Origin: Pseudomonadota bacterium
GTDB taxonomy: Bacteria > Pseudomonadota > Alphaproteobacteria > Micropepsales > Micropepsaceae
NCBI GenBank assembly: GCA_029778105.1
Contig: JAKOQZ010000015.1
Coordinates: 1-34,974, forward strand
Length of the DNA stretch: 34,974 bases
Direction: 5' to 3'
Both the position numbers and the translations under genes were made by a program. Below the pieces are notes generated by a model. The model was not told the origin of the DNA, made no database searches, and was given only the letters and a program-made list of their open reading frames with translations. Positions 28,285-34,974 of this stretch are shown here, piece by piece (position 1 is the first letter of the stretch; each line of letters starts with the position of its first letter).

Positions 28285-28581
28285 TTACCAGGGCGGCTCG
28301 GGGCTTTTCAGTGTCCAGCCGGGCCGTCCGAGCGCGGCCACGTCCGCTTCGGTGACCTCGGCGAGCGCCTTGTAGAGCTTGAACTTCACGGGCCTGCGCC
28401 CCTCCGGCAGCAGCGCGATGACGGTTTCGAGCGGCGGGCAGCCGGGCTGTCCGCAGACGATCTCGTTGACCATCACTACATCGTTGTCGCCGGGCGCGAA
28501 GCGCGCTTCGGCCCAGCCCTGCACCCGCATCTGCAACTCGACCGTATCGGCGAGGCCGAAATTGCGGAGGCGTTGGATCAT
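28285..28581 (-). CDS. Small hypothetical protein with CGQPGCPP motif, 98 residues
   Basis: I do not recognise a named domain, although short alphaproteobacterial proteins with a CxxPGCPPxETVI pattern are familiar to me. Visible features are a first strand/helix region (LADTVELQMRVQGWAEARF), then NEIVCGQPGCPPLETVIALL with Cys43 and Cys48, and a basic stretch PVKFKLYKALAEVTEADVAAL. The two cysteines could bind metal or form a disulfide. Its ATG at 28581 overlaps the stop of the upstream MFS gene (ATGA), so the two are translationally coupled and may act together. Confidence 0.65.
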   Translation of the reverse strand: MIQRLRNFGLADTVELQMRVQGWAEARFAPGDNDVVMVNEIVCGQPGCPPLETVIALLPEGRRPVKFKLYKALAEVTEADVAALGRPGWTLKSPEPPW

Positions 28582-30251
28582 GCGCGGTAGTCGTGCAGGC
28601 TGCGCCGGAAGGTCTCGGGCGTCAGGAGAGCGCCGATCACGAAGCAGATGGCGGCGACGGCGATGGGGTACCAGAGGCCTGCGAAGATATCGCCCGTCGC
28701 CGTGATGATCGCGAACGAGACGAACGGCTGGAAGCCGCCGATCAACCCGTTGGAGATGTTGTAGGGCAGCGAGAGTGAGGTGTAGCGGATGCGCGTCGGG
28801 AACAGCTCCACCAGGAAGGCGGCGATGGGGCCGTAGATCATCGCGGCGATGAGGACGAGCCAGGTGAGCACCGCGACGGCAAGCGGCCAGTTCATCTTCG
28901 CCGGGTCGGCCTTGATGGGGTAGCCGGCGGCGTCGAGCGCTTCGGTGACGCGCTTCTTGTCGGCATCGGCGAAGGCCTGCGAGACAGGAACCTCTGTGCC
29001 GGTTCCGGCCCGGGTGTCGGCGATCGCGACGACCACCATGCCTTCGGACACCCCCGTCTGCGGCCCGCTGGTCACGCCGTCGAAGCGCGTCTCGAATACG
29101 ACACCCCGCTTGGCGAGCAGCGCCCGCGCCTTCTGACAGGCCGTGACGGCGTCGGCGAAGATGACCGTGCCGCAGTCATCGAGATCGGCGACCAGCGTCA
29201 CGACGCGCGTGTGGTTCGCCTCCATCAGCTGCGGGTTCACCGCGCGGGCGAGGATGTGGAAGGCGGGCTGGAAGGTGAGCGCGCCGAGAAGGCAGGCGCC
29301 CATCATCAGCCATTTACGCCCCACGCGGTCGGACAGCCAGCCGAAGAAGATGACGAGGCCCATGCCGACGACGAGGGCGAACGCGAGCAGCATGTAGGTG
29401 TCGAGATAGCCGACGCCCAGCACGTTCTGCATGTAGAGCATCGCGTAGAAATTGCCGGTGTACCAAAGCACGCCCTGCCCTATGCAGGCGCCGGCGAAGG
29501 CGATGAGGACGATCTTGAGGTTCGCCCATTTGCCGAAACTGTCGCGAATGGGCCGTTTGGAGCCTCGTCCTTCCTCCTTCATTGCGCGGAAGACGGGGGA
29601 TTCGTTCAGCTTCATGCGGATGTAGATCGAGATCGCCAGCAGCACGAGCGAGATGAGAAACGGGATGCGCCAGCCCCATTCCCTGAACGCCTCTTCGCTC
29701 ATCGAGGTGCGACAGGCCGCCACGACGGCGAGCGACAGGAACAGGCCGATGGTCGCTGTCGCTTGGATGTAGGAGGTGAAGTAGCCGCGCCGCTTCTGGG
29801 GCGCGTGTTCGGCGACATAAGTGGCCGCGCCGCCATATTCGCCGCCGATGGCGAGGCCCTGAAGCAGGCGGAGAATGAGGAGAAGATAGGCGGCGGCGAT
29901 GCCGATATCGTTGAAGGTCGGCAGGAAGCCGATGCCTGCCGTAGCGACACCCATCAGCGAGATGGTGACGAGGAAGGTGTATTTGCGGCCGACCAGATCG
30001 CCCAGCATGCCGAAGACCAGCGCCCCGAGCGGACGGACCATGAAGCCGGCGCCGAACGTCGCAAGGCTGAGCAAGAAGGCCGCGGTCTCGTTGCCGGCCG
30101 GAAAGAAGAGCTGGCCGAGCAGCACGGCCAGCGTGCCGTAGACGAAAAAGTCGTACCACTCGAAAACCGTGCCCAGCGAGGCCGCCGTCACGACCAGCCG
30201 GAGCTCGCCCGGAGGCACCTCATGCACGTTATCCGCAGCAGACTCGCTCAT
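28578..30251 (-). CDS. MHS-type MFS transporter with an inserted periplasmic domain
   Basis: The product has 557 residues from ATG 30251; the track start at 30395 would run into the divergent tesB. Twelve helices are likely. Signatures of the metabolite:H+ symporter group are FEWYDFFVYGTLA, GAGFMVRPLGALVFGMLGDL, VGRKYTF, LQGLAIGGEYGGAATYVAEHA and, in the second half, GWLSDRVGRKWL. Between helices 9 and 10 (about 338-454) there is an extra soluble segment of roughly 115 residues. It contains Cys360 and Cys372, and topology places it in the periplasm. Typical MHS symporters carry organic acids or betaines, but the substrate here is unknown. A GCTTAGACC element 40 bases upstream may be its -10. 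Confidence 0.85.
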   Translation of the reverse strand: MSESAADNVHEVPPGELRLVVTAASLGTVFEWYDFFVYGTLAVLLGQLFFPAGNETAAFLLSLATFGAGFMVRPLGALVFGMLGDLVGRKYTFLVTISLMGVATAGIGFLPTFNDIGIAAAYLLLILRLLQGLAIGGEYGGAATYVAEHAPQKRRGYFTSYIQATATIGLFLSLAVVAACRTSMSEEAFREWGWRIPFLISLVLLAISIYIRMKLNESPVFRAMKEEGRGSKRPIRDSFGKWANLKIVLIAFAGACIGQGVLWYTGNFYAMLYMQNVLGVGYLDTYMLLAFALVVGMGLVIFFGWLSDRVGRKWLMMGACLLGALTFQPAFHILARAVNPQLMEANHTRVVTLVADLDDCGTVIFADAVTACQKARALLAKRGVVFETRFDGVTSGPQTGVSEGMVVVAIADTRAGTGTEVPVSQAFADADKKRVTEALDAAGYPIKADPAKMNWPLAVAVLTWLVLIAAMIYGPIAAFLVELFPTRIRYTSLSLPYNISNGLIGGFQPFVSFAIITATGDIFAGLWYPIAVAAICFVIGALLTPETFRRSLHDYRA

Positions 30252-30333
30252 GCCCCGTTCCAACCCTTTGATTTTTGCCCCGCCCGCATGGTCTAAGCAG
30301 GCCGGATTCTGACTTTTGCCGGAGAGTGGCGGC

Positions 30334-31245
30334 ATGAACGCGGCGCTGCAAGAACTGCTTGAACAGCTCGATCTGGAGCGGATCGAGGACAACATCTTTC
30401 GCGGCTGGTCGCCCGTCGACCGGGAGACCCGCGTGTTCGGCGGCCATGTGATGGCGCAAGCCCTGATGGCCGCGTGCCGGACGGTCGGCGACGACCGCCT
30501 GTGCCATTCCTTCCACGCCTACTTCCTGCTCGGCGGCGACCCCAAGGCGCCCATCGTCTGTGACGTGGACCGCACGCGCGACGGCGGCAGCTTCACGACC
30601 CGGCGCATCGTCGCCATCCAGCACGGCAAGCCGATCTTCCACATGGAAGCCTCGTTCCATGTCCACGAGGACGGCTGGGAGCATCAGTTCGATGCGCCGG
30701 ACGTGCCCGATCCCGAAACGCTGATGCCCGAGGACGCGTGGCGCGAACAGCAGGCCAAGACCATGCCGCCCGCGATGGCGCCGCACTTCCTGCGCGAGCG
30801 GCCGATCGAGCAGCGCGAGGTCGACGCGGTGGACGAGATGAACCCGCCCAAGCGGCCGCCCTACAAGAATGTGTGGATCCGCTCGAACGGGAAGCTGCCC
30901 GACGATCCCAGGCTGCATCAGTGCCTGCTGGCCTATGCCTCGGACCATTCGCTGATGGACACCGCCACCCTGCCCCACGGGCTTTCGTGGATGAGCGGCG
31001 TGATGATGGGCGCGAGCCTGGACCACGCGATGTGGTTCCACCACGATTTCCGCCTGGACGACTGGCTGCTCTATACCCATGACGCGCCGGTCGCGGCCGG
31101 GGCGCGCGGCTTCAATCGCGGGCTGATCTACACCCGCGAAGGCAAGCTGATCGCCAGCGTCGTGCAGGAGGGCCTGATGCGCCCCCGCAAGCGCCGGGCC
31201 GAGCGGGAAGCCGGGAAGAAAGACGGCGACAAGCCGCAGGGCTGA
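30334..31245 (+). CDS. tesB: Acyl-CoA thioesterase II TesB
   Basis: TesB hydrolyses acyl-CoA to free fatty acid and CoA. From ATG 30334 the protein has 303 residues. It has the double hot-dog layout: FRGWSPVDRETRVFGGHVMAQ and HSFHAYFLLGGDP in the first half, and HQCLLAYASDHSLMDTA and GASLDHAMWFHHDFRLDDW in the second. The catalytic set is at the E. coli positions: Asp204, Ser228 (Thr in E. coli) and Gln278 in VVQEGLMR. The C-terminus adds a Lys/Arg-rich tail of about 20 residues. GGAG lies nine bases upstream. The TTG at 30316 used in the track is less likely. Confidence 0.94.
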   Translation: MNAALQELLEQLDLERIEDNIFRGWSPVDRETRVFGGHVMAQALMAACRTVGDDRLCHSFHAYFLLGGDPKAPIVCDVDRTRDGGSFTTRRIVAIQHGKPIFHMEASFHVHEDGWEHQFDAPDVPDPETLMPEDAWREQQAKTMPPAMAPHFLRERPIEQREVDAVDEMNPPKRPPYKNVWIRSNGKLPDDPRLHQCLLAYASDHSLMDTATLPHGLSWMSGVMMGASLDHAMWFHHDFRLDDWLLYTHDAPVAAGARGFNRGLIYTREGKLIASVVQEGLMRPRKRRAEREAGKKDGDKPQG

Positions 31246-31249
31246 CCGG

Positions 31250-31903
31250 CTAGGCCGTCTTGAACGCCAGCAGATAGGCGTAGCCGCGGGCGACCTCGCG
31301 ATAGGCGAGCGTGCCCTTGCCGGCGGCGGCGAGGCTTTCGAAATGGGCCTTCACTTCCGGGCGGAAGCGCACGTGGAACTGGTGCAGCCACTTGCCCAGC
31401 ACCCATTTGAACCAGCGCGGCAGGCCCTTCTGATCGCCGAAATCGACGACATGAAGCGTGCCGCCGGGCTTGAGCTGCGTCAGCGCATGGTCGGCGGCGG
31501 CCTGCCAGTCGTCCATGATGGACAGGGCGTAGGAGAAGAAGATGCGGTCGAACTTGTCCGGCAGACCGAAAAGCTGGGGCGAGAAATCCTGCGCCAGCGC
31601 GACCTCCAGCGGGATCTTGCCCTTGAGGCCGGCCTTTTCGACCGAGGCGCTGGCGGTTTTCAGCATCTCGGCGGAGGCGTCGAAGCCGACGAACTGCGCC
31701 TGCGGATAGCGTTTCGCCATCAGGATGAGGTTGCGGGCGGTGCCGCAGCCGGCTTCGCAGACCACCTCGCCCGGCTTCGCCCCGATCTCGCCGATCAGGG
31801 CATCGCGGCCCAGCAGGTAATACTTGCGCGAGGCGTCGTAGACGTGACGCGTCCAGCGATACATCCGGTCCATCGCCGGACGGGCATCCTGCGCAGTGGT
31901 CAC
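31250..31903 (-). CDS. btaB: BtaB-like methyltransferase (betaine lipid synthesis)
   Basis: This 217-residue class I SAM methyltransferase starts with GTG at 31903, overlapping the btaA stop (GTGA). It shows RWTRHVYDASRKYYLLGRDA near the N-terminus, the SAM-binding motif VVCEAGCGTARNL (48-60), FVGFDASAEML and SYALSIMDDW. These match BtaB, which trimethylates diacylglyceryl-homoserine to the betaine lipid DGTS. The assignment relies on the coupling to btaA. On its own the sequence could also suggest a phosphatidylethanolamine N-methyltransferase. It converges on tesB with a 4-base gap. The longer track frame (to 32497) runs antiparallel to the btaA reading frame and is not real. Confidence 0.87.
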   Translation of the reverse strand: MTTAQDARPAMDRMYRWTRHVYDASRKYYLLGRDALIGEIGAKPGEVVCEAGCGTARNLILMAKRYPQAQFVGFDASAEMLKTASASVEKAGLKGKIPLEVALAQDFSPQLFGLPDKFDRIFFSYALSIMDDWQAAADHALTQLKPGGTLHVVDFGDQKGLPRWFKWVLGKWLHQFHVRFRPEVKAHFESLAAAGKGTLAYREVARGYAYLLAFKTA

Positions 31904-33123
31904 GTGATCTTCTCGTAGATGTGGAAGCCGCCATAGATCGAGGAGCGGTCCTGGCGGTGGAAGTCGCGGCTCTCTTCCGGCTCGTAGCGCCACTGACTGA
32001 GGATGTCGGCGGGGAGCTTGCGCTCCAGCGGCGAGATTTCGCCGGCGGTGCGGAAGATGACGCGCGCGCCCGGGCCGGCGACGCGGGTGATCTCGCGCCA
32101 GAGTTCGGTGATCTGCTGCTCGTTCATCCAGTCCTGCGCGTCGAGGAGGACGAAGCGGTCGAAGCTGTTCTCCGGCTTCTCGCTGAGGAAGTCGGTCATG
32201 ATGACGTGGTTGACGTCGATCCGGTCGGTGCGGTCGCGCAGCAGGGCGAAGGTGTCGGCCTTGAGGTAATCTGGCACCGCGTCGCGCTTTTCGGTGTCGT
32301 AATGGCGCGAGAAGGCCTGCCAGGCGAAGTAGTTGTGGGTGATGGGGAAGTCGCACGCCATCTTTTCGATGCGGCCGCGCAGCATGGCGGCGGTCTGGCC
32401 GCCCTCGGCCGAGCCGGCCAGCTCGTCGAATTGCTGGGGCGGGATGCCGAGCATGTAATAGACGGTGGGGCGGTTGGCGACCCAGCGCACGAACCACGAT
32501 TTGAAGACCGGGGCCCAGTCGCGCTCGAAGATGGCGCGCTGTTCGTCCTGGGTTTTGGCCTTCAGGATCCTGGTGGTGTCGAGACCGTACAGCCGCGACA
32601 TGGTGCGCATCATGCCGATGAACTTGCCCAGCAGGCTGAAGCGGTAAAAGCCGCGGGCGAACATGCCGATGCGTTTGCGCAGGCGCAGCGCGCCCATGCG
32701 GCCGTTCCAGTATTTACGAGTCTCTTCATCGAGATGCGGCTCGATCTTCGCGCGGTACATGTCGACGTTCGCGCTGCTGTCGCCGATGGCGAACATGCGG
32801 AAAAAGGACTCATAGTCGGGCGCATGCTTGACCGCCGCGATCTTGAGGCGGGTGAGCGCGAGATGATTGGGGTTGAGATCGACCGCGGTGATCGACTTTG
32901 GCCCCACGGCCAGATAGTTGAGGATGTTACAGCCGCCGGACGCGATCGTGATGATCCGTGTTTCGGGGCCGATCCGCATGGCCCGGATGTCGACATCCGG
33001 GTCTTCCCAAATCTGATTGTAGACGAACCCCTGGAACATGAACGTGAACAGCCGCTCGAGCATCCCACGCTTGGTGGACCGCGGAGAGGTCTCGGCAGCC
33101 TTTTTCAGAAGTTCGTTGGCCAT
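31900..33123 (-). CDS. btaA: BtaA: S-adenosylmethionine:diacylglycerol 3-amino-3-carboxypropyltransferase (DUF3419)
   Basis: BtaA transfers the 3-amino-3-carboxypropyl group of SAM to diacylglycerol, the first step to the phosphorus-free lipid DGTS. The 407-residue product has the DUF3419 features: YNQIWEDPDVDIRAMRIGP, the SAM-binding IITIASGGCNILNYL (57-71) with AVDLNPNHLAL, YWNGRMGALRLRKRIG, and the later DRFVLLDAQDWMNEQQITELW. Start is the ATG at 33123; the track start extends through the divergent rsmB-like gene. A CTTAGAAC element 32 bases upstream may be its -10. I see no Pho-box-like TGTCAT repeats in the 51-base gap. Confidence 0.93.
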   Translation of the reverse strand: MANELLKKAAETSPRSTKRGMLERLFTFMFQGFVYNQIWEDPDVDIRAMRIGPETRIITIASGGCNILNYLAVGPKSITAVDLNPNHLALTRLKIAAVKHAPDYESFFRMFAIGDSSANVDMYRAKIEPHLDEETRKYWNGRMGALRLRKRIGMFARGFYRFSLLGKFIGMMRTMSRLYGLDTTRILKAKTQDEQRAIFERDWAPVFKSWFVRWVANRPTVYYMLGIPPQQFDELAGSAEGGQTAAMLRGRIEKMACDFPITHNYFAWQAFSRHYDTEKRDAVPDYLKADTFALLRDRTDRIDVNHVIMTDFLSEKPENSFDRFVLLDAQDWMNEQQITELWREITRVAGPGARVIFRTAGEISPLERKLPADILSQWRYEPEESRDFHRQDRSSIYGGFHIYEKIT

Positions 33124-33174
33124 CAGCTCGCATTCGGGCGGGATTCGGAGCGCGTGTTCTAAGGGCGGCGTTTC

Positions 33175-34587
33175 GTGAAGGAAAGGCGAAATAAGGCGGC
33201 CAAGCGGCCCGCCCATCTGGAAAAGAACGGCCGCAAGCGGCCCGGGCACGCGGAACTGTCGACGCGCAACCCGCGCGAAGCCGCGCCCAAGCCGAAGGTC
33301 GAGCGCGGCCCGGTGAACGACGACCTGCTGCGGGCGCTGAGGGCCTGGGGCTCGGCCCGTCAGGGCGGCGAACAATCCGCCGACGACGCCCTGTCGACGA
33401 CGGGCAAGGCCGGGCGCTGGGAACTGAAAGGGGCGCTGGACCGGGTGTTCCGGCACTATGCGCGGCTGGCCTGGCTGATCCGCCGGCAGGGCGTGGAACC
33501 GACCCCGGACTGGATCTGGGCCGCCGCCAGCGTGGTGCTGGACGGCGCCCCGCTGGAAGAGGTGGCGCGGCGGCTGGCGGTCACGGCCGCCGATATCTCG
33601 CCCTTCGCCGGCAGGCTGGGCCGGATGGGCAAGGAAGGGATCGCCAGCGCGGCGATGCCGAATCCTGTTCGCGCCGAATGCCCGGACGATATTTATGAAT
33701 ATCTTTCAGTTGCTTACGGCGCAGAACTGACGCCGGAACTGAAGGCCTTAAACCATTCTCCCCCGCTGGATATCCGGGTCAACACACTCAAGGGCAGCGT
33801 CGACGAGCTGCTGACCCTGCTGAACGTGGGCGACACCGAACTGCGCCGCACGCCCTATGCGCCGCTGGGTCTCAGAGCCCGGGGCAAGCCCGATCTTGCC
33901 GTTACGGAAGCCTTCACGGCCGGCCGGTTCGACATGCAGGACGAGGGCTCGCAGATCGTCGCGGCGCTGGTGGACGCCGCGCCGGGGCAGCAGGTGGTCG
34001 ACTTCTGCGCGGGCGCGGGCGGCAAGTCGCTGGCGCTGGGCGCGGCGATGGCGAACCGGGGGCATCTGGTGGCGGCCGACACCAGCGCGAAGCGGCTGGC
34101 CCGGGCCAAGCTGCGCATGAAGCGCGCCGGGGTGGAGAACGCCGAGCGGGTGCTGCTGACCGGCACCGACACCGACCCCTTCCTGAAGCGCAAGGCCGGG
34201 CAGATCGACCGGGTTCTGGTGGACGCCCCCTGCTCCGGCACCGGCGCCTGGCGGCGCCACCCCGAGGCCAAGTGGAGCGGCGTGACCGACCTGGCCCGGC
34301 TGACCGCCCTGCAGGATGCGATCCTCGCCCGGGCGGCCCGGCTGGTGAAGCGCGGGGGGCGCCTGATCTATGCCACCTGCTCGATGCTGCCCGCCGAGAA
34401 CGCCGAGCGGGCCGCCGCCTTTCTGGCCGCCCACCCCAACTTCCGGCGGATCGACGCGGCCGAGGTGTGGGCCCGGGCGATCCCCGCCGTGCCCTATCCC
34501 GGCCGCGACCGCGCCATGCTGCAGCTGACGCCCTTCCAGCACGGCACGGACGGGTTTTTCGCTGCGATCTTCGAGCGGACGGCCTGA
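33175..34587 (+). CDS. RsmB/NOP-family rRNA (cytosine-C5) methyltransferase
   Basis: This 470-residue SAM-dependent RNA methyltransferase probably modifies a cytosine in 16S rRNA. A basic N-terminal tail (residues 1-46, Lys/Arg-rich) is followed by a helical domain in the place of the NusB-like domain of RsmB. The catalytic Rossmann domain has the SAM motif VVDFCAGAGGKSLALG (274-289), the motif IV cysteine Cys353 in DAPCSGTGAWRRHPEAKW and the motif VI nucleophile Cys402 in YATCSMLPAENAE. All catalytic parts are intact. The start is a GTG at 33175, divergent from btaA with 51 bases between them. Its 3' end faces the repeat-containing ORF on the minus strand. Confidence 0.92.
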   Translation: MKERRNKAAKRPAHLEKNGRKRPGHAELSTRNPREAAPKPKVERGPVNDDLLRALRAWGSARQGGEQSADDALSTTGKAGRWELKGALDRVFRHYARLAWLIRRQGVEPTPDWIWAAASVVLDGAPLEEVARRLAVTAADISPFAGRLGRMGKEGIASAAMPNPVRAECPDDIYEYLSVAYGAELTPELKALNHSPPLDIRVNTLKGSVDELLTLLNVGDTELRRTPYAPLGLRARGKPDLAVTEAFTAGRFDMQDEGSQIVAALVDAAPGQQVVDFCAGAGGKSLALGAAMANRGHLVAADTSAKRLARAKLRMKRAGVENAERVLLTGTDTDPFLKRKAGQIDRVLVDAPCSGTGAWRRHPEAKWSGVTDLARLTALQDAILARAARLVKRGGRLIYATCSMLPAENAERAAAFLAAHPNFRRIDAAEVWARAIPAVPYPGRDRAMLQLTPFQHGTDGFFAAIFERTA

Positions 34588-34965
34588 GGCCGCGCGCCGG
34601 GACGCGGCGCGGGCCGGGCCCGCCGCCGGTTCGGCGAGGCGGCAGACGGCGTTCGCCAGCGCGACCAGCTGCCTGACCTCGCGCATCTCGGCCCGCCATG
34701 CGGCGCGGAGCGCCCTCGCCTCGGCCGTGCGCCGGCCATGCTTGAGCGCATTGCGGTTGCCCGGCTGCCCGCCGCGCCGCCGGCGGGGCGGGCATTCGTT
34801 TGTCGGTTTTTGCGAGGCCGGGCGGGTGGCCACGTATTCGTTTGTCGCTTTTTGCGAATTCCCGGCGGGACGCGCGTCTTCGTTTGTCGCTTTTCGCGAA
34901 TCCGGATGGGCGCGCGGGTCTTCGTTTGTCGCCGAAGACGACGATGTCGCGATTTTGCCCTGCAT
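34588..34965 (-). CDS. Repeat-containing hypothetical protein: 14-residue KATNE repeats plus GGQPGNRNALKHG module (ends uncertain)
   Basis: Unrecognised as a named protein, but the module GGQPGNRNALKHGRRTAEAR followed by a helical arm (AWRAEMREVRQLVALANAVCRL) recurs in small alphaproteobacterial and phage-like ORFs and is probably nucleic-acid binding. It is preceded by four in-frame 14-residue units: SATNEDPRAHPDSR, KATNEDARPAGNSQ, KATNEYVATRPASQ and KPTNEC followed by PPRRRR. The ATG at 34965 gives MQGKIATSSSS, and the frame is open to the window edge, so the start could lie outside. I list only the part beyond the rsmB-like stop. The frame stays open to 33748, antisense to that gene, so the real 3' end, or a frameshift, is unresolved. 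Confidence 0.5.
34794..34933. repeat. Four copies of a 42-bp tandem repeat with a 22-bp conserved core
   Basis: The core ATTCGTTTGTCGCTTTTTGC(GA) starts at 34794, 34836, 34878 and 34920, exactly 42 bases apart. The first 22 bases of each unit are nearly identical (copy 1 has GG for GC; copy 3 has TTTTC; copy 4 is conserved for only about 14 bases). The other 20 bases vary freely. Copies 2 and 3 contain a small hairpin TCGC-N5-GCGA. Because 42 is a multiple of three, the repeat keeps one reading frame (14 residues) on the minus strand. Confidence 0.9.
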
Positions 34966-34974
34966 GATGCCGCC

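Noticed and set aside
30316-30333. TTG start for tesB at 30316
   Set aside because: The ATG at 30334 has a GGAG site at suitable distance and puts the catalytic residues at the E. coli TesB positions (204, 228, 278).
33124-33174. Pho box upstream of btaA
   Set aside because: No TGTCAT-like direct repeats were found in the gap on either strand.
34794-34933. CRISPR array
   Set aside because: The 42-base period with variable 20-base gaps looks CRISPR-like at first. However, the unit is in frame with a protein, copies are degenerate, there are only four, and no cas genes are present.

Overview
The window reads as an ordinary stretch of alphaproteobacterial chromosome. It is very GC-rich and almost entirely coding, with short intergenic gaps and many start/stop overlaps. 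The taxonomic call rests on gene content: an LpcC-type LPS core mannosyltransferase beside greA, a NadQ-type NAD regulator beside nadABC, a BtaA/BtaB betaine-lipid pair, a YqeY-dnaG-rpoD cluster, and the short palindromic intergenic repeats common in this class. I cannot name a genus. I saw no rRNA, tRNA, CRISPR array, insertion sequence or prophage.

Layout. Bases 1-3015 hold the end of an unidentified gene and then the preQ1 (queuosine precursor) genes. These form two minus-strand pairs, queC-queE and queD-queF, split by a plus-strand potassium-channel gene. Bases 3139-5599 hold a KAS III-like condensing enzyme closely followed by a 2OG-Fe(II) oxygenase, a 71-residue hypothetical protein and a DUF2798 membrane protein. 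A strong terminator at 5611-5636 closes the minus-strand replication/transcription cluster yqeY-dnaG-rpoD (5643-10410). A YitT-family membrane protein follows. carA (11301-12494) and carB (14323-17583) are separated by minus-strand genes: a hypothetical protein, and an SPFH membrane protein paired with a ribbon-helix-helix protein. After carB come greA, an lpcC-like glycosyltransferase and a TetA-like MFS exporter (plus), then a universal stress protein (minus).

Bases 21660-28279 form a continuous plus-strand block: an HD hydrolase, a dual-specificity-phosphatase-like protein, a NadQ/NrtR-type regulator, a secreted alpha/beta hydrolase, and then nadA-nadB-nadC for de novo NAD synthesis. A palindrome (TATACTC-N5-GAGTATA) overlaps the nadA promoter and is the obvious candidate operator. 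The remainder holds an MHS-type MFS transporter with an extra periplasmic domain plus a small partner gene, an acyl-CoA thioesterase II, the btaA-btaB pair for betaine lipid (DGTS), and an RsmB-like rRNA methyltransferase. At the right edge is a minus-strand ORF with a 14-residue (42-bp) tandem repeat fused to a GGQPGNRNALKHG module.

Most interesting points: the 42-bp repeat protein at the edge; the NadQ-nadABC regulatory arrangement with a degenerate Nudix domain; a QueD that lacks the usual catalytic cysteine and appears to be expressed from a nearly leaderless promoter; the SPFH/RHH pair with tandem TGATATC sites one helical turn apart; and the betaine-lipid operon without a visible Pho box. 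I did not find a clearly new multi-gene system. The candidates above are the closest things to one.
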